DNA from: an uncultured Gallionellaceae bacterium
Lineage (GTDB): Bacteria > Pseudomonadota > Gammaproteobacteria > Burkholderiales > Sulfuricellaceae
Direction of reading: 5' to 3'
DNA: 11,552 nucleotides
NCBI GenBank assembly: GCA_937873435.1
Contig: CALMWM010000050.1
Span: forward strand, 1 to 11,552
The notes under the pieces are model-generated. The model was not told the DNA's origin. It did no database searches and was given only the letters and a program-made list of their open reading frames with translations. Positions 6,255-11,552 of this stretch are shown in pieces; position 1 is the first letter of the stretch; every line of letters begins with the position of its first letter. The translations under genes and the position numbers were made by a program.

Positions 6255-7715
6255 TTATTCAACGTGGTAGTTTGGTGCTTCCTTGGTAATCTGCACGTCG
6301 TGAACATGCGACTCACGGATGCCGGCGCTACTGATTTCGACGAATTCCGCTTTAGCGTGAACTTCGTCGATCGTCTTGCAACCCAGATAGCCCATACTGG
6401 AGCGCAATCCCCCCATCAACTGGTGGATCACAGTCAGCACGCTGCCCTTGTAAGGAACTCGCCCTTCGATACCCTCCGGTACCAGCTTGTCGGCATTTGC
6501 CTCGTTGTCCTGGAAATAGCGGTCCTTCGAGCCTTGCTGCATGGCGCCGAGGCTACCCATACCACGGTAGGATTTGTACGAGCGCCCCTGGAAAAGTTCG
6601 ATTTCACCGGGCGCCTCTTCGGTGCCGCCGAACAGGCCGCCGAGCATCACCGAATTAGCGCCGGCAGCGATGGCCTTGGCGATATCGCCGGAATAGCGGA
6701 TGCCGCCGTCACCAATTAATGGGACGCCGCTTCCTTCCAGTGCCTTTGCCACATTTTCAATGGCAGTTATCTGCGGTACGCCGACGCCTGCCACGATGCG
6801 TGTGGTACAGATCGAACCAGGGCCAATACCGACCTTGACTGCATCCGCGCCGTAGTCCATCAGGGCGCGCGCCGCATCGCCGGTCGCGATATTGCCGCCA
6901 ATCACCTGAACTTGCGGAAAATTCTTCTTCACCCACTGGACACGACTTAACACTCCTTGGGAATGACCATGGGCAGTATCCACCACGATTACGTCGACAC
7001 CGGCTTCAGCCAGTTTTTCGACGCGCTCTTCAGTACCCTCGCCCACGCCGACTGCCGCGCCGGCACGCAAACGACCTAGCTGATCCTTGCACGCCAGCGG
7101 ATGTTCGGTGGACTTATGAATGTCTTTTACTGTTACCAAACCCATCAGTTCAAAGCTGTCATTCACCACCAGCACACGTTCCAGGCGGAACTTGTGCATC
7201 AGCGCTTTGGCTTCTTCGCGGCTAGTGCCTTCCTTGACTGTCACTAGTTTGTCGCGAGGCGTCATGATGTTGCTGACAGGCTGATCGAGGTTGGTTTCGA
7301 AACGCAAGTCGCGATTAGTCACTATCCCAACGACCTGTTTACCGTCCAGCACCGGCAAGCCGGAAATCCGGTGCTGGCGTGTCAACAAAAGGACGTCGCG
7401 TACGGTCATTTGCGGAGAAATGGTAATCGGATCTTTTACCACACCGCTTTCAAAACGCTTGACCTGCGCCACCTGTGCTGCCTGCGCCGTAGCTGTCATG
7501 TTCTTATGGAGTATCCCAATACCCCCCTCCTGCGCGAGCGCAATCGCCAAGCGTGCCTCGGTGACGGTATCCATTGCAGCGGAAACCAGTGGGATATTGA
7601 GGGTAATCTCGCGAGTCAGGCGAGTCGCCAAGCTGACATCTCGAGGGAGAATATTGGAGTGCGCGGGAACCAGGAGAACATCGTCGAAGGTCAACGCCTT
7701 TTGAAGAACACGCAT
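6255..7715 (-). CDS. guaB: Inosine-5'-monophosphate dehydrogenase
   Basis: GuaB oxidises IMP to XMP with NAD+, the committed step towards GMP, and GuaA uses the product. The protein has 486 residues (E. coli 488). Order: first part of the TIM barrel (LTFDDVLLVP, SAAMDTVT), an inserted pair of CBS domains at about 95-205 that bind regulatory nucleotides, then the rest of the barrel. The barrel contains the phosphate loop and catalytic Cys303 in GPGSICTTRIV, GDGGIRYSGD, and the mobile flap YRGMGSLGAM followed by SKDRYFQ. The family-typical carboxyl part ends in the short tail after SHVHDVQITKEAPNYH. The ATG has AAGGA nine bases upstream and a good promoter just before it. It is divergent from the peroxiredoxin gene. 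All expected catalytic residues are present. Confidence 0.98.
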   Translation of the reverse strand: MRVLQKALTFDDVLLVPAHSNILPRDVSLATRLTREITLNIPLVSAAMDTVTEARLAIALAQEGGIGILHKNMTATAQAAQVAQVKRFESGVVKDPITISPQMTVRDVLLLTRQHRISGLPVLDGKQVVGIVTNRDLRFETNLDQPVSNIMTPRDKLVTVKEGTSREEAKALMHKFRLERVLVVNDSFELMGLVTVKDIHKSTEHPLACKDQLGRLRAGAAVGVGEGTEERVEKLAEAGVDVIVVDTAHGHSQGVLSRVQWVKKNFPQVQVIGGNIATGDAARALMDYGADAVKVGIGPGSICTTRIVAGVGVPQITAIENVAKALEGSGVPLIGDGGIRYSGDIAKAIAAGANSVMLGGLFGGTEEAPGEIELFQGRSYKSYRGMGSLGAMQQGSKDRYFQDNEANADKLVPEGIEGRVPYKGSVLTVIHQLMGGLRSSMGYLGCKTIDEVHAKAEFVEISSAGIRESHVHDVQITKEAPNYHVE

Positions 7716-7742
7716 GCTGTTACATCCTTAATGCAAAGCGGC

Positions 7743-7770
7743 ATTATATCAAATGATGGGAAATTGACGA
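7743..7770 (-). promoter_or_regulatory. Sigma70 promoter of guaB
   Basis: On the minus strand a perfect TATAAT (7748-7743) is preceded by TGA, giving an extended -10. The -35 TCGTCA (7770-7765) is a four-of-six match at 16-base spacing. A GC-containing stretch GCCGC follows the -10, which could make the promoter sensitive to ppGpp. The start would be near 7736, with a leader of about 20 bases. Confidence 0.65.
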
Positions 7771-7817
7771 ACGATCGGCAAAAGGATATTTTCATTGACT
7801 TGGAAAAACATCGAATA

Positions 7818-7850
7818 AGTTCAAACAATGAGCAATATTGAACTGTTTGA
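7818..7850. repeat. Overlapping inverted repeats at the peroxiredoxin promoter
   Basis: Two alternative perfect seven-base dyads share bases. AGTTCAA (7818-7824) pairs with TTGAACT (7838-7844), and TCAAACA (7821-7827) pairs with TGTTTGA (7844-7850). The right arm of the second overlaps the -35 hexamer of the peroxiredoxin promoter, a typical operator position. I do not recognise the site: it is not a good OxyR, Fur or FNR consensus. Confidence 0.5.
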
Positions 7851-7875
7851 CATCAGATTTCATTTATAGCATGAT
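7847..7875 (+). promoter_or_regulatory. Candidate promoter of the peroxiredoxin gene
   Basis: A perfect -35 TTGACA (7847-7852) lies 17 bases before CATGAT (7870-7875), a four-of-six -10. The weak -10 and the dyad covering the -35 fit a regulated promoter. The start would be near 7882, leaving a leader of about 37 bases that ends in a strong AAGGAG ribosome site. Confidence 0.45.
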
Positions 7876-7918
7876 TTAGACAAGATCTAAAAACCACCAT
7901 CAACGAAGGAGATTAAAC

Positions 7919-8521
7919 ATGGCTGTATTAGTTGGAAAACCCGCTCCAGATTTCACTGCCACCGCAGTAATGGGCGACAATACCATTGTCAGTAATTTCA
8001 ACCTGAAAACTCACGTTAAGGACAAGTACGCAGTTCTATTCTTCTATCCGCTCGACTTTACTTTTGTCTGCCCCTCGGAAATTCTGGCATTCGACCACCG
8101 CTTGAAAGAATTCCAGGATCGCAACACTGAAGTTATTGCTGTAAGCGTGGATTCGCAATTCACTCACTTGGCGTGGAAAAACACCCCCGTCAACAATGGC
8201 GGCTTGGGACAGGTTAAATTCCCTATGGTGGCCGACCTTTCAAAATCCATCGCACGCGACTACGACGTACTGTTGAATGAATCGGTGGCACTGCGGGGCT
8301 CTTTCCTAATCGACAAGAATGGCATCGTCCAGCACCAAGTCGTCAATGCACTGTCGCTGGGCCGCAACATCGATGAGATGATCCGTATGGTAGATGCGCT
8401 GCAATTCACCGAGCAACACGGTGAGGTATGCCCTGCTGGCTGGAATAAAGGCAAGGCAGGGATGAAGGCTTCGCCCGACGGAGTAGCCGACTATCTGGCA
8501 AAACATGCCGGCGAACTGTAA
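7919..8521 (+). CDS. Typical 2-Cys peroxiredoxin (AhpC/Prx1 class)
   Basis: This thioredoxin-fold peroxidase reduces hydrogen peroxide and organic peroxides in the cytoplasm. The protein has 200 residues. The peroxidatic Cys51 sits in the signature DFTFVCPSE, with Pro44 and Thr48 of the PxxxT/SxxC motif. The resolving Cys171 is in GEVCPAGW, so the pair forms an intersubunit disulfide. GGLG is present at 94-97; the C-terminus has YL where the eukaryotic peroxide-sensitive form has YF. It resembles the 200-residue Pseudomonas-type protein more than 187-residue E. coli AhpC. The electron donor is unknown because no ahpF, thioredoxin or reductase gene lies nearby. AAGGAG lies eight bases before the ATG. 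It is divergent from guaB, convergent with rnfH, and probably transcribed alone. Confidence 0.95.
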   Translation: MAVLVGKPAPDFTATAVMGDNTIVSNFNLKTHVKDKYAVLFFYPLDFTFVCPSEILAFDHRLKEFQDRNTEVIAVSVDSQFTHLAWKNTPVNNGGLGQVKFPMVADLSKSIARDYDVLLNESVALRGSFLIDKNGIVQHQVVNALSLGRNIDEMIRMVDALQFTEQHGEVCPAGWNKGKAGMKASPDGVADYLAKHAGEL

Positions 8522-8533
8522 TTAACAAGGATG

Positions 8534-8554
8534 GGGAAGGAGATTCTCCTTCCC
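8534..8554. repeat. Perfect hairpin just after the peroxiredoxin stop
   Basis: GGGAAGGAG pairs perfectly with CTCCTTCCC around a three-base loop, giving nine pairs. It has no T-run after it, so it is not a terminator by itself. It stands in tandem with the real terminator 12 bases on and could protect the 3' end of the messenger or help RNA polymerase pause. Confidence 0.65.
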
Positions 8555-8566
8555 GAGTAACTTGCA

Positions 8567-8596
8567 ATCAGGCGGCTTCGGCCGCCTGATTTTTTT
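8567..8596 (+). terminator. Peroxiredoxin terminator embedded in the end of rnfH
   Basis: ATCAGGCGGC pairs perfectly with GCCGCCTGAT around a TTCG tetraloop, followed by six further T. All but the first stem base lie inside the rnfH coding region on the other strand and encode its last residues (AAEAA) and stop. On the minus strand no T-run follows the stem directly, so it should mainly stop plus-strand transcription. Confidence 0.92.
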
Positions 8597-8885
8597 GAGG
8601 GTCACCACCATCGACCGCACGTTTCTTGCGCACTGCCTTGGGATCGGCGATCAGAGAACGGTAGATTTCGATCCGGTCCTTGTCATGTAAACCAGCATCT
8701 GGCTTGGTTGCCTTGCCATAGATACCGACTTTCAAAGTAGCCAACTCAAGCTCGGGAAATTTTTCCAAAATCCCGGACTGCTCAATTGCTTGAGAAACCG
8801 TCGCATCCGAATTGACTCGAACCGGCAGCATGGTTTGCTGATAGGGAAGCGCATAAGCGACTTCCACTGAAAGTTCATTGCTCAT
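8568..8885 (-). CDS. rnfH: RnfH family ubiquitin-like protein
   Basis: RnfH (UPF0125, also called RatB) is a small beta-grasp protein of unsettled role. The name comes from its presence in some Rnf electron-transport operons; elsewhere it accompanies ratA and smpB, as here. The protein has 105 residues. The family blocks VEVAYALP (7-14), KVGIYGK and DRIEIYRSLIADPK are all present, followed by a basic segment and a poorly conserved Ala-rich tail. That tail is encoded by the peroxiredoxin terminator stem, so its sequence may reflect RNA rather than protein needs. The ATG overlaps the ratA stop by four bases (ATGA), so the two are translationally coupled. No Rnf genes are nearby. Confidence 0.93.
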   Translation of the reverse strand: MSNELSVEVAYALPYQQTMLPVRVNSDATVSQAIEQSGILEKFPELELATLKVGIYGKATKPDAGLHDKDRIEIYRSLIADPKAVRKKRAVDGGDPQKNQAAEAA

Positions 8886-9316
8886 GATTCGTCGTATATT
8901 TCTTCCGCGCGCTTAACAAAGGCATCGACAAAACTGTTGGCGATGTAATCGAAAACCGGACTGACCAGCTTCTCCAGAATTTTACTCGAAAATAAATAAT
9001 GCAATTTAAATTCGATCTTGCACGCCGTTTCATTTAGTGGAATAAAGCGCCAGCTTCCCTCTAGGCGACTGAACGGCCCTTCTTTCAGCTTCATGCTGAT
9101 CAACTGCGGCGCTTGCTGAGTATTTTCAGTAGTAAAACTCTGCTTCAGACCGCGATAGTCTATCCGCACTGTAGCTACCATTGCACCGCCATCCTGACGC
9201 AGGACATCAGTTCCACCGCACCAAGGCAAGAACAGGTGATAATCCTCGACCCGTTCGACCAAATCAAACATGCGTTGCGCCGAATAACCCACCAACACCG
9301 ATTTCTCTACTACCAT
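8882..9316 (-). CDS. ratA: RatA / coenzyme Q-binding START-like protein
   Basis: RatA belongs to the polyketide cyclase/START-like family with yeast Coq10. In E. coli it has been reported to block 70S ribosome assembly, while the Coq10 relatives bind ubiquinone; which role applies here is open. With the chosen start the protein has 144 residues, close to E. coli. Blocks seen: VGYSAQRMFDLVERVEDYHLFLPWC (about 9-33), EGPFSRLEGSWRF (79-91), ACKIEF (98-103) and a C-terminal helix NSFVDAFVKRAEEIY. The ATG at 9316 is preferred since homology begins there. An ATG at 9361 would add 15 unrelated residues and leave only 23 bases to smpB. Neither start has a strong ribosome site. It forms an ATGA-coupled pair with rnfH and is divergent from smpB. 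Confidence 0.92.
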   Translation of the reverse strand: MVVEKSVLVGYSAQRMFDLVERVEDYHLFLPWCGGTDVLRQDGGAMVATVRIDYRGLKQSFTTENTQQAPQLISMKLKEGPFSRLEGSWRFIPLNETACKIEFKLHYLFSSKILEKLVSPVFDYIANSFVDAFVKRAEEIYDES

Positions 9317-9345
9317 GCTGCACCGACGCCCGTCATATGGAAAGC

Positions 9346-9354
9346 TGCTAAAAT
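9346..9354 (+). promoter_or_regulatory. Candidate extended -10 promoter for smpB-mobB-moeA
   Basis: TGCTAAAAT is an extended -10 identical to the one proposed for the lipoprotein gene. No good -35 is present. The start would be near 9361, about 24 bases before the smpB ATG. It lies within the ratA reading frame if that gene used its longer start, which is another reason to prefer the shorter one. Confidence 0.4.
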
Positions 9355-9384
9355 ACCGCATTTCTTCAAGAAACTCACGCCTCC

Positions 9385-9828
9385 ATGAGCATCGCCCAGA
9401 ATAAAAAAGCCTTTCACGACTTCTTCATCGAAGAGAAGTACGAGGCCGGCATCGCCCTAGAAGGCTGGGAAGTCAAATCAATTCGTGCCGGACGCGTACA
9501 ACTCAAGGAAGCCTACGTCATCATCCGTAGCGGCGAACTATTTCTTATCGGTTGCCATATCAGCCCGTTGCCGACCGCTTCTACCCACATCAATCCTGAC
9601 CCGGTGCGCACTCGCAAGTTGTTGCTGCATAGCGAAGAAATCAGCAAACTGATCGGCAAGGTGGAGCGTGCAGGCTTTACCTTAGTGCCCCTCGATATGC
9701 ATTACGTGCGCGGGCGCATCAAATTGGAAATCGGGCTAGCCAAGGGCAAGAAACAGCACGACAAGCGCGAGTCGGAAAAAGACCGCGACTGGCAGCGTGA
9801 GAAACAACGCCTGATTCGGAACAAGTGA
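9385..9828 (+). CDS. smpB: SsrA-binding protein SmpB
   Basis: SmpB binds tmRNA and carries it to ribosomes stalled on broken messages, so that the nascent chain is tagged and the ribosome is freed. The protein has 147 residues, a normal length. Residues 5-45 carry the family signature (NKKAFHDFFIEE, YEAGIALEGWEVKS, RAGRVQLKEAY). HINPDPVRTRKLLLH follows at 69-82, and the OB-fold core ends near GRIKLEIGLAKGKK (110-123). The C-terminal tail from about 120 is very basic and rich in Lys, Arg and Asp/Glu, as needed to enter the empty mRNA channel. The ribosome site is weak. No tmRNA gene is visible in the window. Its stop overlaps the mobB start by one base, so it leads a coupled run with molybdenum cofactor genes. 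Confidence 0.97.
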   Translation: MSIAQNKKAFHDFFIEEKYEAGIALEGWEVKSIRAGRVQLKEAYVIIRSGELFLIGCHISPLPTASTHINPDPVRTRKLLLHSEEISKLIGKVERAGFTLVPLDMHYVRGRIKLEIGLAKGKKQHDKRESEKDRDWQREKQRLIRNK

Positions 9829-10325
9829 TGAAAATCTTCGGTTTCGCTGGTTACTCCGGTGCAGGTAAAACCACCCTCATCGAGAAGCTGATTCCGATTT
9901 TTACGGCACGTGGCCTCACGGTTTCGCTGATCAAGCAAACTCATCACGAGTTTGACATCGACCATCCCGGCAAGGACTCATGGCGACATCGTCGGGCTGG
10001 CTGCGGTGAGGTATTGGTTGCTTCGGCAAAACGCTGGGCGCTGATGCATGAACTACACAACTCACCAGAACCGCCCCTGAAAGAACATTTGGCAAGACTA
10101 TCGCCATGCGATCTGACGCTGATCGAAGGATTCAAAAAAGAAGCTATCCCGAAGCTGGAGGTGCATCGTTCGACCAACGCCAAGCCCTTCCTGTTTCACG
10201 ATGACACGCATATCATCGCGATTGCCGGCGATGTTCCGCCTGATAGCCATTTGCCCTGGTTCGATCTGAACCAAAAAGAAGAAATCGCCACCTTTATTTT
10301 GCGTTACACGGGTTTAGCTGCATGA
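9828..10325 (+). CDS. mobB: Molybdopterin-guanine dinucleotide biosynthesis protein B
   Basis: MobB is a P-loop GTP-binding protein that assists MobA in attaching GMP to molybdopterin, making the bis-MGD form of the cofactor. The protein has 165 residues. Walker A GYSGAGKT is at 8-15, LIKQTHH at 34-40, DHPGKDS at 45-51, ASAKRWALM at 65-73, and the Walker B-like DLTLIEGFK at 95-103. The ATG at 9828 shares its A with the smpB stop (TGATG); a GTG one codon earlier is possible but less likely. The stop overlaps the moeA start by four bases. It has no visible defect. mobA is not in the window. Confidence 0.95.
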   Translation: MKIFGFAGYSGAGKTTLIEKLIPIFTARGLTVSLIKQTHHEFDIDHPGKDSWRHRRAGCGEVLVASAKRWALMHELHNSPEPPLKEHLARLSPCDLTLIEGFKKEAIPKLEVHRSTNAKPFLFHDDTHIIAIAGDVPPDSHLPWFDLNQKEEIATFILRYTGLAA

Positions 10326-11548
10326 AAGAAATGAAAAAAGCCAACATGCTTCGGATGGAAGAAGCACTCTATTTACTGCTTAAACAAGCAAAGCCACTCG
10401 ACGACATCGAACTTGTTGCGACGGAATGTGCATTGGGGCGTGTACTTGCAACCCCACAAATTTCCACCGTTGATGTTCCGCCGCTCAACAATAGCGCCAT
10501 GGACGGCTATGCAGTAAGAATAGCCGACCTGAGCGTCTCAACACCCCTGCGCGTGACGCAACGCATCCCCGCCGGTAGTATTGGCCAAGCACTGGATGCT
10601 GGAACGGCGGCACGTATTTTCACTGGCGCGCCAATCCCGCCGCATTGTGACGCAGTCGTGATGCAGGAAAATTGCACCGCCGAAAACGGCGACGTCGTCA
10701 TCGACAAAGCCCCCAAAGCAGGAGAAAACATCCGTCGCGCCGGCGAAGACATCCAATCCGGCGCAGAGGTTCTCTCCTCCGGGATTAAGCTGCGTCCGCA
10801 GGAAATGGGGCTGCTTGCTTCTGTTGGGTTGAATCGCGTGCCAGTTTACCGAAAGTTGCGGGTTGCTACATTTTTTACCGGCGACGAAATCGTCATGCCC
10901 GGACAGGCATTACGTCCAGGACAAATCTACAATTCAAACCGTTTCGTTCTGACGGGCCTTCTGGAAAGTCTCGGATGCGAGGTTATCGACCTCGGGATCG
11001 TGTCCGATAACTTTGCTTCCACGGTCGAAATACTGCAACAGGCAGCGGCACGTTCCGATCTTATCGTCACCAGCGGTGGCGTATCAGTTGGCGAAGAAGA
11101 TCACGTCAAGGCAGCGGTCGAACATACAGGCAGATTGGATTTGTGGCGCATCGCTATCAAGCCCGGCAAACCACTGGCATTCGGCAGTGCCGCAGGAACT
11201 TCTTTCTTTGGCCTGCCCGGCAATCCTGTTTCAGCATTCATTACATTCTGCCTGTTCGTCCGTCCTTTCATCTTGCGCAGCCAAGGCGTTGTTAATGTCA
11301 CAACCAGTTACTACCCGCTACCCGCCGATTTCGTCTGGGACAAGCCCGACAGCAAGCGGCGAGAATTTCTGCGTGCGCGCTTGGTTTTCTCGGAAGATGG
11401 TAGCCCTGTCGCACAAATTTACCCGCATCAGGGCTCAGGCGTTCTGACCTCATGCACGTGGTCCGATGGCCTGATCGAAGTAAAGGAAGGCACTTCCATC
11501 CAACATGGGGAAACCGTCAAGTTCATTCCGCTTAACGAATTATTCTGA
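10322..11548 (+). CDS. moeA: Molybdopterin molybdenumtransferase MoeA
   Basis: MoeA inserts molybdate into adenylylated molybdopterin, the last common step of molybdenum cofactor synthesis. The protein has 408 residues (E. coli 411). Residues matching those implicated in E. coli MoeA are all present: Asp61 in NSAMDGYAV, Thr101 in FTGAPIP, Asp143 in RRAGED, Glu189 in TGDE, Asp260 in SGGVSVGEED, and Pro299 and Pro302 in GLPGNPVSA. IKPGKP is at 279-284. The C-terminal beta domain is complete and the stop falls four bases before the window edge. The start shares ATGA with the mobB stop; Met4 and Met9 are alternative starts. It is the third gene of the smpB-mobB-moeA run, and later genes may follow outside the window. 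Confidence 0.97.
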   Translation: MKEMKKANMLRMEEALYLLLKQAKPLDDIELVATECALGRVLATPQISTVDVPPLNNSAMDGYAVRIADLSVSTPLRVTQRIPAGSIGQALDAGTAARIFTGAPIPPHCDAVVMQENCTAENGDVVIDKAPKAGENIRRAGEDIQSGAEVLSSGIKLRPQEMGLLASVGLNRVPVYRKLRVATFFTGDEIVMPGQALRPGQIYNSNRFVLTGLLESLGCEVIDLGIVSDNFASTVEILQQAAARSDLIVTSGGVSVGEEDHVKAAVEHTGRLDLWRIAIKPGKPLAFGSAAGTSFFGLPGNPVSAFITFCLFVRPFILRSQGVVNVTTSYYPLPADFVWDKPDSKRREFLRARLVFSEDGSPVAQIYPHQGSGVLTSCTWSDGLIEVKEGTSIQHGETVKFIPLNELF

Positions 11549-11552
11549 CTAT

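Noticed and set aside
7371..7841. 156-residue plus-strand open frame crossing the guaB start and promoter
   Set aside because: It is mostly antisense to guaB and then runs into the control region. There is no ribosome site or domain, so it is a chance frame.
8191..8202. GGLG and C-terminal YL of the peroxiredoxin as a novel oxidation-sensitivity feature
   Set aside because: The 200-residue Pseudomonas-type relatives I recall also end in YL and carry a similar GG(I/L)G loop, so this appears normal for the subfamily.
9317..9361. Longer RatA start at 9361
   Set aside because: The 15 extra residues do not resemble the family, and they would overlap the candidate smpB promoter. The GGAGG upstream is about 18 bases away, too far to be its ribosome site.

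Overview
The window is a compact stretch of ordinary bacterial chromosome. It holds eleven protein genes, one tRNA gene, and short intergenic gaps rich in intrinsic terminators. Protein similarity and gene order suggest a betaproteobacterium, probably near Nitrosomonadales/Gallionellaceae. The clues are a smpB divergent from ratA-rnfH with guaB-guaA nearby, a Pseudomonas/betaproteobacterial type 200-residue peroxiredoxin, and a stand-alone lplT. This placement is an inference from memory of families, not from a search. I see no insertion sequence, CRISPR array, phage gene, integrase or clearly foreign segment.

Layout. Positions 1-1355 carry the 3' half of mutS (mismatch repair ATPase). A small Ala/Pro-repeat lipoprotein gene (1517-1765) follows, with its own candidate promoter and a textbook terminator. 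A tRNA-Val(CAC) gene (2000-2074) has a clear sigma70 promoter and a bidirectional terminator, which also serves the convergent LysR-family regulator gene (2153-3088, minus). Divergent from the regulator is lplT (3223-4485), a lysophospholipid transporter. It ends at another bidirectional terminator shared with guaA.

Positions 4633-7715 (minus) hold guaB then guaA, which make GMP from IMP in two steps. A terminator-like hairpin lies between them and may attenuate guaA. Divergent from guaB is a typical 2-Cys peroxiredoxin gene (7919-8521, plus). Its promoter region carries overlapping inverted repeats, and its terminator stem is built into the last codons of the convergent rnfH. rnfH and ratA (8568-9316, minus) overlap by ATGA. 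Divergent from ratA is smpB (trans-translation), which is translationally coupled to mobB and moeA (molybdenum cofactor) up to the window end.

How the genes fit together: most are housekeeping genes for repair, purine synthesis, peroxide defence, ribosome rescue, phospholipid recycling and molybdenum cofactor. In many betaproteobacteria, as I recall them, ratA-rnfH and guaB-guaA follow each other in one direction. Here the peroxiredoxin sits between them on the opposite strand, and guaB has its own promoter. I found no convincing undescribed system. The most useful second looks are the guaB/guaA attenuator-like hairpin, the peroxiredoxin promoter dyads and insertion context, the coding terminator in rnfH, and the repeat lipoprotein.
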